Positions 1 to 7,750 of a stretch of 61,414 nt of DNA are shown piece by piece; position 1 is the stretch's first letter, and every line of letters begins with the position of its first letter. Under the pieces are notes generated by a model. That model was not told the origin of the DNA and did not search any database. It saw only the letters and a program-made list of their open reading frames with translations. Source of the stretch: Aequorivita sp. (GTDB lineage Bacteria > Bacteroidota > Bacteroidia > Flavobacteriales > Flavobacteriaceae); contig JAGQYY010000004.1 in NCBI GenBank assembly GCA_020435825.1, positions 12,681 through 74,094 on the forward strand. The letters are read 5' to 3'. A program made the translations under genes and the position numbers.

Positions 1-494
1 GCGGGAATACCTTCAATTTGGTTTTCAAGAGCGTCCCCGGCTAAGGAAGCTTTTGCTTTTCCAAGAATAATAAGACCACCCCATAGGCCTCGGTCATTTT
101 GAGTAAGATTTGTACCGTTAGATTGACCTAGTGCAATATTGTCTGCAATTGAAGTAAATATAATAGGCTTAGCTGCTGTTCCGTTAGCTTTAATTTTTGC
201 ACCTCTTGCAATAATTAGTACAGAAGCACTAGCTTCTTGTCCAGCATACGCCTTTATTATTGTGCCTTCATTTATAGTCAATGTAGCTCCTGAAGTAACT
301 ACCACACGACCTTGAAGTTCCCATATAACATCATTGGTTAATGTCATATCTGATGTTATCTGACCTGAAAGCTTGTTGTTTATTGGGTCTGGATCTGGTT
401 CAATAACTGGACTGTCATCACTGCTACAGCTAACACTAAGGAAAAGTGCTAAAATTGCTATTAGAGGTAAAAAGAATTTTTTCATTGTTTTCAT
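1..494 (-). CDS. Surface lipoprotein, N-terminal part (runs off the left edge)
   Basis: The reading frame begins at ATG 494 (a second in-frame ATG lies at 485) and stays open to the window edge, so the C-terminal part is missing. The N-terminus has a lysine-rich start, a hydrophobic stretch and a lipobox ending LSVSC followed by SSDD, typical of a Bacteroidota lipoprotein placed on the cell surface. After a proline/aspartate linker come beta-rich repeats with phrases such as TLTINEGTIIKA and GLIILGKAKA, which resemble the right-handed beta-helix proteins often encoded near TonB-dependent receptors in this phylum. No enzymatic motif is visible in this part. The minus strand at 523-530 reads CATCTTTG, a near match to the TAnnTTTG -7 box, about 30 bases upstream of the ATG. 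The precise function is unknown. Confidence 0.75.
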   Translation of the reverse strand, partial: MKTMKKFFLPLIAILALFLSVSCSSDDSPVIEPDPDPINNKLSGQITSDMTLTNDVIWELQGRVVVTSGATLTINEGTIIKAYAGQEASASVLIIARGAKIKANGTAAKPIIFTSIADNIALGQSNGTNLTQNDRGLWGGLIILGKAKASLAGDALENQIEGIP

Positions 495-670
495 ACTAAT
501 TTTATAGATTAATTTCTTGGGGCAAAGATGGTCTGCTTATGTAATGCTTGTGTTAAAATGAAGTTATCAATGAGTCATTTTAGGGTTACCTCAATGTTAA
601 GCAAGAACTCAAAAAAATTCATTGGTTTGCCTTTTGAAAATAGTATCTTGCCTTCAAATTTTTGAAAATT

Positions 671-2005
671 ATGATGCAATGGGAACAGTTGCTCTCTTTA
701 CGGAAACAAGGGAATAAAAGCAAGAGAATCAGGATAGAAGAAAACGAAACCCGCTTGGGTTTTGAGGTAGATTATGACCGTGTTATATTTTCTTCCGCCT
801 TTAGAAGTTTGCAGGACAAAACGCAGGTTATTCCGCTTTCAAAAACTTCTTTTGTCCATACGCGGCTGACGCATAGTTTGGAAGTTTCCGTTGTTGGTCG
901 GTCTTTGGGAAGAATTGTGGGAAAGGAATTGTTGAAAAAACATCCACAACTGCAAAGTGTTCACGGATATCAATTCAACGATTTTGGGGCCATTGTAGCT
1001 GCGGCATCTTTGGCGCACGATATTGGCAACCCCCCTTTTGGACATAGTGGTGAGAAAGCTATAGGCGATTATTTTTTAAACGGGAAAGGCCAGCGTTTCA
1101 AAAATCAACTTAGCGAAAAAGAATATCAGGATTTGGTGGACTTTGAAGGAAATGCCAACGGTTTCAAAATTTTGACCGAATCTAAAAACGGTGTAGAGGG
1201 TGGGTTGCGTTTGACTTATGCAACCTTGGGGGCGTTTATGAAATACCCAAAACAATCCCTTCCCAAAAAACCAACAGCACACGTTGCCGATAAAAAATTT
1301 GGCGTCTTTCAAAGTGATACAGGTTTTTTTGCCGAAGTTGCTTCCGAACTCGGTCTGTTAAGCAGAAACAATACGGGTTTTGCACGTCATCCTTTGACGT
1401 TTTTAGTGGAAGCTGCTGATGATATTTGCTATACAATAATAGACTTTGAGGACGGCATAAACCTTGGGTTAATTGAAGAAGAAATTGCGCTGGAATATTT
1501 GATCAATCTGGTTAGAAATAACTTAAGAAAAGATGTTTATTCCAGTTTGAAAACTTCACAGGATAGATTGGCCTATCTGCGTTCGCTTGCCATAAACACT
1601 TTGATTGCCGAAGCCGCCACTATTTTTATTGAACACGAAGAAGCTATTTTGAAAGGAACTTTTTCTGAAGCTTTGCTGGATAAAAGCCAATATAAGGCCC
1701 AGATTTCAGATATTATAAAGATAAGTGTTGAAAAAGTGTACCAAAGTAACGAAGTGATGGAAAAGGAAATTGCCGGTTACACTATATTATCTACTTTGCT
1801 TGATGTATTCACAACAGCTTACGAAAACCATTATAACGGAAATGCGCGTCATTATGACAAATTATTGCTGCGGCTGTTTGGCTGCGATCTTTCACAAAAA
1901 TCGCAATCAGTTTATGAATATCTAATGGACTCCTGCAGTTTTATTTCTAGACTTACAGATGGGAATGCACTTCAAATTTTTCAAAAAGTAAAAGGAAATT
2001 TGTAG
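671..2005 (+). CDS. dgt: Deoxyguanosinetriphosphate triphosphohydrolase-like dNTPase
   Basis: Encodes a 444-residue cytoplasmic HD-domain enzyme that hydrolyses dNTPs to the deoxynucleoside and triphosphate, balancing dNTP pools. The N-terminal region has the family pattern RLTHSLEV (metal-binding His near residue 68) and SLAHDIGNPPFGHSGE, where the HD pair (about 116-117) coordinates the metal. Further conserved blocks are VEAADDICYTIIDFEDG and the C-terminal TDGNALQIFQKVKG. The length matches Bacteroidota homologues. I chose ATG 671; another ATG follows directly at 674, and a TTG at 662 would add only three residues. It is transcribed away from the upstream lipoprotein and followed by a 164-base gap, so it is probably monocistronic. 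Confidence 0.9.
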   Translation: MMQWEQLLSLRKQGNKSKRIRIEENETRLGFEVDYDRVIFSSAFRSLQDKTQVIPLSKTSFVHTRLTHSLEVSVVGRSLGRIVGKELLKKHPQLQSVHGYQFNDFGAIVAAASLAHDIGNPPFGHSGEKAIGDYFLNGKGQRFKNQLSEKEYQDLVDFEGNANGFKILTESKNGVEGGLRLTYATLGAFMKYPKQSLPKKPTAHVADKKFGVFQSDTGFFAEVASELGLLSRNNTGFARHPLTFLVEAADDICYTIIDFEDGINLGLIEEEIALEYLINLVRNNLRKDVYSSLKTSQDRLAYLRSLAINTLIAEAATIFIEHEEAILKGTFSEALLDKSQYKAQISDIIKISVEKVYQSNEVMEKEIAGYTILSTLLDVFTTAYENHYNGNARHYDKLLLRLFGCDLSQKSQSVYEYLMDSCSFISRLTDGNALQIFQKVKGNL

Positions 2006-2090
2006 AAAAATCTGAACGTTGCGTTGAAATATGTTAAAAGTTGAATTAAAATAGGGTTTTTCATCAATTTTATGATATTTTTATAAATTA

Positions 2091-2098
2091 TATTTTTG
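2091..2098 (+). promoter_or_regulatory. Candidate -7 promoter box for the M36 protease gene
   Basis: TATTTTTG matches the Bacteroidota sigma-A -7 consensus TAnnTTTG and lies 71 bases before the ATG at 2170. No convincing TTG/TTTG -33 element is visible at the usual spacing, in an AT-rich region where chance matches are common. Confidence 0.35.
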
Positions 2099-2169
2099 GA
2101 AATTTTAAATCAACATTTTTTGATCGATTATTTCTGATCGTAATCACCTAAAAACTTAATTATTATCTT

Positions 2170-4758
2170 ATGAAAAAAGTTCTTTACTTACTTATCATTT
2201 TTGCTGTAAATGTTTCCTTTGCTCAGGACTATAGCACCGTGATAAAATCGTACCTTCAACAAAACCGAACGCAGTATTCGCTTCAACAGCAGGATATTTC
2301 GGATATTTCTATTGCTTCTCAGGCTTACTCAAAAAGCTTGAAAGTTCAAAATGTCTATGTTGAACAGCGCCACCAAGGCATTAAATTATTCAATTCTGTT
2401 TCTTCATTCGTTATTAAAGACGGCGCAGTAATAAACGCAAAGCTTTCTTTTACTGAAAATGCCGCTGCAAAAGTAAACGGCACAACGCCATCTATTTCTG
2501 CAGTAGGTGCAATATCAAAAGCTGCTAACTGGCTTGGCCTGGAAAACCCTTCAAATCTTAATTTGTTGGAAACAGTTTCAGACAATAGCTACATTTTTTC
2601 CAATGGTAACATTTCTCTGGAAAACATTCCGGTAGAACTTGTTTATCAAAAAATGGATGAAACAGGTGCTTTAAAACTTGCTTGGGATCTGAGTATCTAT
2701 TTATTGGATGCTTCACATTATTACAGTGTTCGTATTGACGCTATTACTGGCGAATTATTGGATACTAATGATTGGGTAGTGAGCTGTAACTTTGAAGGGT
2801 CACATTCCCACTCCAATTCAGAAAGTTTACTTTTCTCAAATAACAAAGTAGACAATTCAAGCCTTATGCTTGGTGATGGTTCTTCCTATCGTGTTTTTGC
2901 TTTGCCTCTGATCGCTCCTAATGATGGAGATGATTCAATAGTTTCTGATCCTTCTGACCCAATTGCTTCTCCATTTGGATGGCATGATTGGGATGGCGTA
3001 GCTGGTCCAGATTTTACTGACACAAAAGGAAACAATGTATTGTCAAATGAAGACCGAAATGGTAACAATGGTAACGGTGGAACTGCCGATGGAGGCGCAA
3101 CACTAACTTTTGATTTTCCTTATAACCTTCCTCAGGTTCCCGTTAACTTTTTGGATGGAGCGCTTACTAATTTGTTCTATATGAACAATATGATGCACGA
3201 TATTCTTTATCATTACGGTTTTGATGAGGCAAACGGAAACTTCCAAAAAAACAACTATGGCAATCCTGGTAATGGAAATGACTTTGTTGTCGCTGATGCA
3301 CAAGATGGAAGTGGTATAAACAACGCAAACTTTGCAACACCACCGGATGGTAGCAATCCAAGAATGCAAATGTATCTTTGGAATGCCCCAGGCAAAGTAT
3401 TGGGAACTTTCCTTACCGTGAACAATGGTCCCTTGGCTGGAGCTTATTATGCAGCCGATTCCAATTTTGCACCACCAGTACCGGTTTCTCCTATAACTGC
3501 AGATCTTGTAGTGATAGAGGATAACAGTGGTGATCCAAACGATGGGTGTAATACCGTAACTAATGGAGCTGATTTGAATGGTAAGATTGTAGTTATCAAA
3601 AGAGGAACCTGTGCTTATAACGTAAAAACTCTTGCGGCTCAAAATGAGGGCGCGGTAGCTGTAATTGTTGTAAATGACGTTCCTGGAGATCCTCTTGCAA
3701 TGGGAGGAAATGGATCTGGCATCACAATTCCAGCAATTATGGTTTATCAATCAGACGGAAATGCATTAATTGCTTCACTTCTAAATGGAGATACTATCAA
3801 TGCAACATTAAAAGATGATGGTTCTGGAAACGATCCTTTCCAACGAGATGGCGATCTTGACAATGTGATAATAGCTCACGAATATGGACACGGTATCTCT
3901 AACCGTTTAACTGGAGGCCCTAGTCAGGCTGGCTGTCTTCAAAATGAAGAACAGATGGGCGAAGGTTGGAGTGATTATTTTGGATTAGTACTTACAATGA
4001 AGCCAGGCGACTCCAGAAACGATTACCGAGGTATTGGAACCTATGCACTAGGTGAAGGAATAGCCGGAAGAGGTTTGAGAACTAAATTTTACAATACAGA
4101 CTTTGCAGTAAATGACTTTACATATAATAGTATTAAAACCCAAGCAGTTCCTCACGGAGTAGGCTCGGTTTGGGCAACCATGCTATGGGATTTAACTTGG
4201 GATTTGATTGACCGTTACGGTTTTGACCCAGATATAAAACACGGCACTGGAGGTAACAACATTGCACTTCAGCTTGTTATGGACGGAATGAAACTTCAAC
4301 CTTGTAGTCCAGGATTTGTGGATGGACGTGATGCTATCCTTGAAGCTGACCAACTTCTTTATGGAGGAGCTAACAGATGCCTTATCTGGCGTGCTTTTGC
4401 CAAGAGAGGTCTTGGAGAAAATGCAACCCAGGGAAGTACTAATAGCAGATCTGATGGAGTTGAGAACTTTGATATTCCAGCGGGATGTGAATTAGGTGTT
4501 TCTGATAATGATGCTAATGAAAACAATTTCATAATTTATCCGAACCCTTCAAATGGAGAGCTTAGCATTAAGTCTAGAGTTGATGTTGGAGAAGCTACAA
4601 TTTCTATTTTTGATATAAATGGTAGAAAAGTGTTCAACCAAACAATTGAACTTCACCAAAACGCAACAATTAATGCCTCTGGCCTTACTTCAGGTATTTA
4701 CTTGATGCAGATTGAAGGTGCAGCACGTACGCAAACAACTAAATTGATAATCAACTAA
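2170..4758 (+). CDS. Secreted M36 (fungalysin-like) metalloprotease with PA insert and T9SS sorting domain
   Basis: An 862-residue exported zinc protease. Residues 1-18 form a signal peptide ending before QDYS. A propeptide region (about 20-200) carries FTP-like features such as ALKLAWDLSIYLL. The catalytic domain contains HEYGH at about 570-574 and the downstream glutamate in GEGWSDYF (about 598), the M36 zinc ligands. Between the two halves of the catalytic region lies a protease-associated (PA) domain, recognisable by DLNGKIVVIKRGTCAYNVK and GAVAVIVVND (about 450-545). The C-terminus (about 785-862) is a type A T9SS sorting domain with FIIYPNPSNGELSI and SGIYLMQI. It therefore crosses the outer membrane by type IX secretion and probably digests external protein. 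It stands alone between dgt and a bidirectional terminator. Confidence 0.93.
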   Translation: MKKVLYLLIIFAVNVSFAQDYSTVIKSYLQQNRTQYSLQQQDISDISIASQAYSKSLKVQNVYVEQRHQGIKLFNSVSSFVIKDGAVINAKLSFTENAAAKVNGTTPSISAVGAISKAANWLGLENPSNLNLLETVSDNSYIFSNGNISLENIPVELVYQKMDETGALKLAWDLSIYLLDASHYYSVRIDAITGELLDTNDWVVSCNFEGSHSHSNSESLLFSNNKVDNSSLMLGDGSSYRVFALPLIAPNDGDDSIVSDPSDPIASPFGWHDWDGVAGPDFTDTKGNNVLSNEDRNGNNGNGGTADGGATLTFDFPYNLPQVPVNFLDGALTNLFYMNNMMHDILYHYGFDEANGNFQKNNYGNPGNGNDFVVADAQDGSGINNANFATPPDGSNPRMQMYLWNAPGKVLGTFLTVNNGPLAGAYYAADSNFAPPVPVSPITADLVVIEDNSGDPNDGCNTVTNGADLNGKIVVIKRGTCAYNVKTLAAQNEGAVAVIVVNDVPGDPLAMGGNGSGITIPAIMVYQSDGNALIASLLNGDTINATLKDDGSGNDPFQRDGDLDNVIIAHEYGHGISNRLTGGPSQAGCLQNEEQMGEGWSDYFGLVLTMKPGDSRNDYRGIGTYALGEGIAGRGLRTKFYNTDFAVNDFTYNSIKTQAVPHGVGSVWATMLWDLTWDLIDRYGFDPDIKHGTGGNNIALQLVMDGMKLQPCSPGFVDGRDAILEADQLLYGGANRCLIWRAFAKRGLGENATQGSTNSRSDGVENFDIPAGCELGVSDNDANENNFIIYPNPSNGELSIKSRVDVGEATISIFDINGRKVFNQTIELHQNATINASGLTSGIYLMQIEGAARTQTTKLIIN

Positions 4759-4782
4759 GATTTCATTTAGTTTTTAAAAATT

Positions 4783-4808
4783 AAAAGAGGCTCGCAAGGG
4801 CCTCTTTT
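4783..4808. terminator. Bidirectional intrinsic terminator between M36 protease and dxs
   Basis: AAAAGAGGC at 4783-4791 pairs with GCCTCTTTT at 4800-4808 around an eight-base loop. The right arm runs into a T tract on the plus strand and the left A tract gives a U tract on the minus strand, so it can end both convergent transcripts. Confidence 0.85.
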
Positions 4809-4809
4809 T

Positions 4810-6603
4810 TTATAAATACCTTTGAAGGGTTTGTTTTATTTTTTCTGAAGAGATGCCCGCGATTTCCTGTAATTCTGAAATAGTTCCCTGTTCTGGGAAA
4901 ACATCAGGAATACCTATAATTTCAATTGAATTCTTATACCCGTTTGAAGCGGCAAAAGAAACAATAGCAGTTCCTAAACCTCCTAAAATTGTCCCGTCCT
5001 CAATCGTAATAATTGCTTTGTTCTTTTTAAAAACCTGATACAAAAGCGATTCATCCAAAGGCTTCAAAAACCGCAAATCTATCAAACTAATTTTTTCCTG
5101 AAGTGAAATGGGGAACGCTTCAATAGCTTCAACGGCATTATCTGCAACTGTTCCAATTGTTAAAACAGCAATTTCTTCACCTTCTTTTATGATTTCTGCT
5201 TTTCCAATTTCAATATTTTTAAAAGGCTTTTGCCAATCCAAAATTTTCCCGCTACCGCGCGGATAACGGATGAATATTGGCAAATCCAATCCTTGTTGAG
5301 CCGTAAACATTATATTGCGGAGCTCCGTTTCATTGCGGGGTGCAAAAATGATGAGGTTTGGAATACAGTTTAAATAGGCCAAATCGAAAATACCGTGGTG
5401 GGTTGGGCCATCTTCGCCAACAATTCCAGCACGGTCCAAACAAAAAATTATAGGGATTTTTTGCAAACAAACATCGTGTATCACTTGATCATAAGCACGT
5501 TGCAAAAAAGTGGAATAAATATTACAGAAAACGGTAAAACCTTGCGTGGCCATTCCCGCTGAAAAAGTTACCGCATGTTGCTCTGCAATCCCAACGTCAA
5601 AAGCGCGTTGGGGGAAAATGTCCATCATAAATTTTAAGGAACTTCCCGTTGGCATTGCGGGGGTAATGCCAATAATTTTCTCGTTTTCTGAAGCTAATTC
5701 AACTAATGTTTTTCCAAATACATCTTGAAATTTTGGAGGTTGTATTTCAGAACTTTTTGGAGCCAAATCTCCAGTAAGCGCATCAAACTTTCCAGGAGCG
5801 TGATATGTAACTTGGTTTTCTTCGGCTTGCCGCAATCCTTTTCCTTTTGTTGTAATTAAATGGAACACCTTTGGCCCCGGAACATTTTTTAAACGTTCCA
5901 ATTCAGAAATAATGAGATCTAAATTATGTCCGTCAATAGGGCCCGAATAGTTGAAGTTTAGTGCTTCAAAAATATTATCTGCCTCTTTTGCGCCATTCAA
6001 CTTTACTTTGGTGAAATAATTTTTCAGCGCACCCACGCTGGGATCAATGCCAATAGCATTATCATTCAGAATAATCAATAGGTTCGTGTCAGTAACTCCT
6101 GCGTGGTTCAAAGCTTCAAAAGCCATTCCGCTGGCGATAGAGGCATCACCAACCACGGCGATATGCTGTTTGTCAATCTCGCCTTTTAATTTTGAAGCGA
6201 TTGCCATTCCCAACGCTGCTGAAATAGCGGTACTGCTGTGACCAACACCAAAAGTATCATAATCACTTTCACTTCTTTTTGGAAAGCCGCTGATGCCGCC
6301 CAATTGTCTATTGGTGTGAAAAATTTCTTTTCTGCCTGTCAAAATTTTATGCCCGTAAGCTTGATGGCCTACATCCCAAACTAAAATATCATCCGGGGTG
6401 TTAAAAACGTAGTGTAAAGCTACGGTAAGCTCTACTACGCCAAGGCTAGCGCCAAGATGACCTTCCTTTGTAGCGACTATATTTATAATAAACTCACGAA
6501 GCTCCTGCGCCAATTGCGGTAATTTTTCCTGTGGAATTTTCCGAAGGTCTTTTGGAAATTGGATTGTATTTAAAATATTTTCTGACACGATGTAAAGATA
6601 CAT
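4810..6603 (-). CDS. dxs: 1-deoxy-D-xylulose-5-phosphate synthase
   Basis: A 597-residue thiamine-diphosphate enzyme that condenses pyruvate with glyceraldehyde 3-phosphate, the first step of the MEP isoprenoid pathway. Visible family blocks are KEGHLGASLGVVELT (His49), WDVGHQAYGHKILTG, GVGHSSTAISAALG, the TPP/Mg motif VVGDASIASGMAFEAL (from about 151) with LNDN downstream, and RAGIVGEDGPTHHG in the transketolase-like pyrimidine-binding domain. The C-terminal transketolase domain is complete. ATG 6603 was taken as start; a GTG five codons in is possible because homologues often begin close to SENIL-type residues. It is probably monocistronic, ending at the shared terminator. Its product feeds the prenyl diphosphates used by the polyprenyl synthase at 18.4 kb. 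Confidence 0.95.
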   Translation of the reverse strand: MYLYIVSENILNTIQFPKDLRKIPQEKLPQLAQELREFIINIVATKEGHLGASLGVVELTVALHYVFNTPDDILVWDVGHQAYGHKILTGRKEIFHTNRQLGGISGFPKRSESDYDTFGVGHSSTAISAALGMAIASKLKGEIDKQHIAVVGDASIASGMAFEALNHAGVTDTNLLIILNDNAIGIDPSVGALKNYFTKVKLNGAKEADNIFEALNFNYSGPIDGHNLDLIISELERLKNVPGPKVFHLITTKGKGLRQAEENQVTYHAPGKFDALTGDLAPKSSEIQPPKFQDVFGKTLVELASENEKIIGITPAMPTGSSLKFMMDIFPQRAFDVGIAEQHAVTFSAGMATQGFTVFCNIYSTFLQRAYDQVIHDVCLQKIPIIFCLDRAGIVGEDGPTHHGIFDLAYLNCIPNLIIFAPRNETELRNIMFTAQQGLDLPIFIRYPRGSGKILDWQKPFKNIEIGKAEIIKEGEEIAVLTIGTVADNAVEAIEAFPISLQEKISLIDLRFLKPLDESLLYQVFKKNKAIITIEDGTILGGLGTAIVSFAASNGYKNSIEIIGIPDVFPEQGTISELQEIAGISSEKIKQTLQRYL

Positions 6604-6693
6604 CTATTGAAGATTTCTTATTTGGTTTTGGTGAATTTGTGAATCCGTGAATTTGTTAATTTGTAATTTCGCATTTATAAAAAGGAATAAATT

Positions 6694-7149
6694 TTGAATA
6701 TAATAAATCCCTACGACGACATTTATTTTATGAAACGAGCCTTTCAAGAGGCCGAAACTGCTTATGAAAAAGGAGAAATACCAATAGGAGCAGTGATTGT
6801 GATAAACAACCAAATCATTTCCCGAGCACATAATCTTACCCAAACATTGAATGATGTAACGGCACACGCAGAAATGCAGGCCATTACGGCAGCTGCAAAT
6901 TATTTAGGCGGTAAATATTTAATTGATTGTACGCTTTACGTAACCATTGAGCCCTGCCAAATGTGTGCGGGTGCTTTAGCTTGGAGCCAAATCTCAAAAA
7001 TTATTTACGGAGCAAGGGATGAACAACGTGGCTGCATCGCAATGGGCACAAAATTACATCCCAAAACAGTAATGACTGGCGGTGTGATGGCTGAGGAAGC
7101 ATCACAACTGCTAAAACGGTTCTTTATCGAAAAAAGAAACTTAAATTAA
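6694..7149 (+). CDS. tadA: tRNA-specific adenosine deaminase
   Basis: A 151-residue deaminase that converts A34 to inosine in tRNA-Arg(ACG), widening codon reading. The zinc site is clear: HAE at 58-60 (ligand His58, proton-shuttle Glu60) and EPCQMC (Cys88, Cys91). I kept the TTG start at 6694 because the residues it adds, NPYDDIYFMKRA, match the conserved N-terminus of Bacteroidota homologues; the next choice is ATG 6730. It is divergent from dxs with only about 90 bases between them, and ends at a hairpin shared with the cold-shock gene. Confidence 0.9.
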   Translation: MNIINPYDDIYFMKRAFQEAETAYEKGEIPIGAVIVINNQIISRAHNLTQTLNDVTAHAEMQAITAAANYLGGKYLIDCTLYVTIEPCQMCAGALAWSQISKIIYGARDEQRGCIAMGTKLHPKTVMTGGVMAEEASQLLKRFFIEKRNLN

Positions 7150-7152
7150 ATA

Positions 7153-7182
7153 AAAAAGCCTTTCAAACTTGAAAGGCTTTTA
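7153..7182. terminator. Terminator between tadA and the cold-shock gene
   Basis: AAAGCCTTTCA pairs with TGAAAGGCTTT around a four-base loop, within 7154-7181. The minus-strand copy is followed by six T residues, so it is strongest for the cold-shock transcript; the plus-strand tail is TTTTAGAAT and probably also works for tadA. Confidence 0.8.
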
Positions 7183-7202
7183 GAATCTGTAAAGTATATT
7201 TT

Positions 7203-7400
7203 TTAGTCGTGGATTACGCGAACTTGAGCCGCGACCATTCCTTTTCTTCCTTCTTCTTCAACATATTCTACTTTGTCACCTTCGTTAAGAGTTTCGCCAT
7301 TTAAACCGGTTACGTGTACAAAAATGTCTTTTCCAGTTTCATCATTTGTGATAAAACCAAAACCTTTAGATTCGTTAAAAAATTTTACTGTTCCTTCCAT
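7203..7400 (-). CDS. Cold-shock protein, CspA family
   Basis: A 65-residue single cold-shock domain, the usual length for bacterial CspA-like RNA chaperones that melt mRNA structure. RNP1 is KGFGFI (12-17) and RNP2 is DIFVHV (25-30). There are no extra domains. Upstream on the minus strand an exact TAnnTTTG box (TACATTTG, 7439-7432) suggests a short leader of about 30 bases; the long leader typical of cold-induced E. coli cspA is absent. Confidence 0.95.
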   Translation of the reverse strand: MEGTVKFFNESKGFGFITNDETGKDIFVHVTGLNGETLNEGDKVEYVEEEGRKGMVAAQVRVIHD

Positions 7401-7431
7401 TTTTAATAAAAAATAAATTAATAATTAGATA

Positions 7432-7439
7432 CAAATGTA
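7432..7439 (-). promoter_or_regulatory. Candidate -7 box of the cold-shock gene
   Basis: The minus strand reads TACATTTG, an exact TAnnTTTG match 32 bases upstream of the ATG. No clear -33 element is seen. Confidence 0.45.
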
Positions 7440-7496
7440 TGATAATTATGATTTCGGGTGTTAAAGAAATCAAAATTTTTTAAAATTACTCGCTTC

Positions 7497-7742
7497 TCAG
7501 TTTTTTTTCTCCTTTTGATAATCTTGCATTTTTTCAATATTTTCTTTTGTAAGCATATAATCTTTAACACTCCTGTTTTTCCATCTGTGGTAAATAAAAA
7601 GCGGCATCAAAACAAAAAAACCAGCCATTAAAGTAAGCCCGATAATCAAATTTCCGGTTGCTTCATCTTCAGGTTTTATGTAAAACCCGATGCCCAAGCT
7701 TATGAGTACTGCAATGAATAATATTGTTATTAAGTATTTCAT
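7497..7742 (-). CDS. Small two-helix membrane protein of unknown function
   Basis: An 81-residue protein with two predicted membrane segments (about 3-21 and 32-51) separated by an acidic loop PEDEATGN, and a charged C-terminal tail rich in Lys, Glu and Gln. I do not recognise the family. It lies eight bases downstream of the ClC gene on the same strand, so the two are almost certainly co-transcribed; whether it modifies the channel is unknown. Confidence 0.7.
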   Translation of the reverse strand: MKYLITILFIAVLISLGIGFYIKPEDEATGNLIIGLTLMAGFFVLMPLFIYHRWKNRSVKDYMLTKENIEKMQDYQKEKKN

Positions 7743-7750
7743 TTTTTAAA

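Noticed and set aside
2110-2160. Two TGATCG boxes in the leader of the M36 protease gene
   Set aside because: Short direct repeats in a brief AT-rich leader; likely chance, and no regulator can be linked.
3103-3750. A 215-codon minus-strand open frame inside the M36 protease gene
   Set aside because: It lies fully antisense to well-supported domains and has a low-complexity Ile/Ser/Tyr-rich product with no domain; a shadow frame.
6604-6867. An 87-codon minus-strand frame upstream of dxs
   Set aside because: It covers the tadA start and conserved N-terminus in antisense; no recognisable product.
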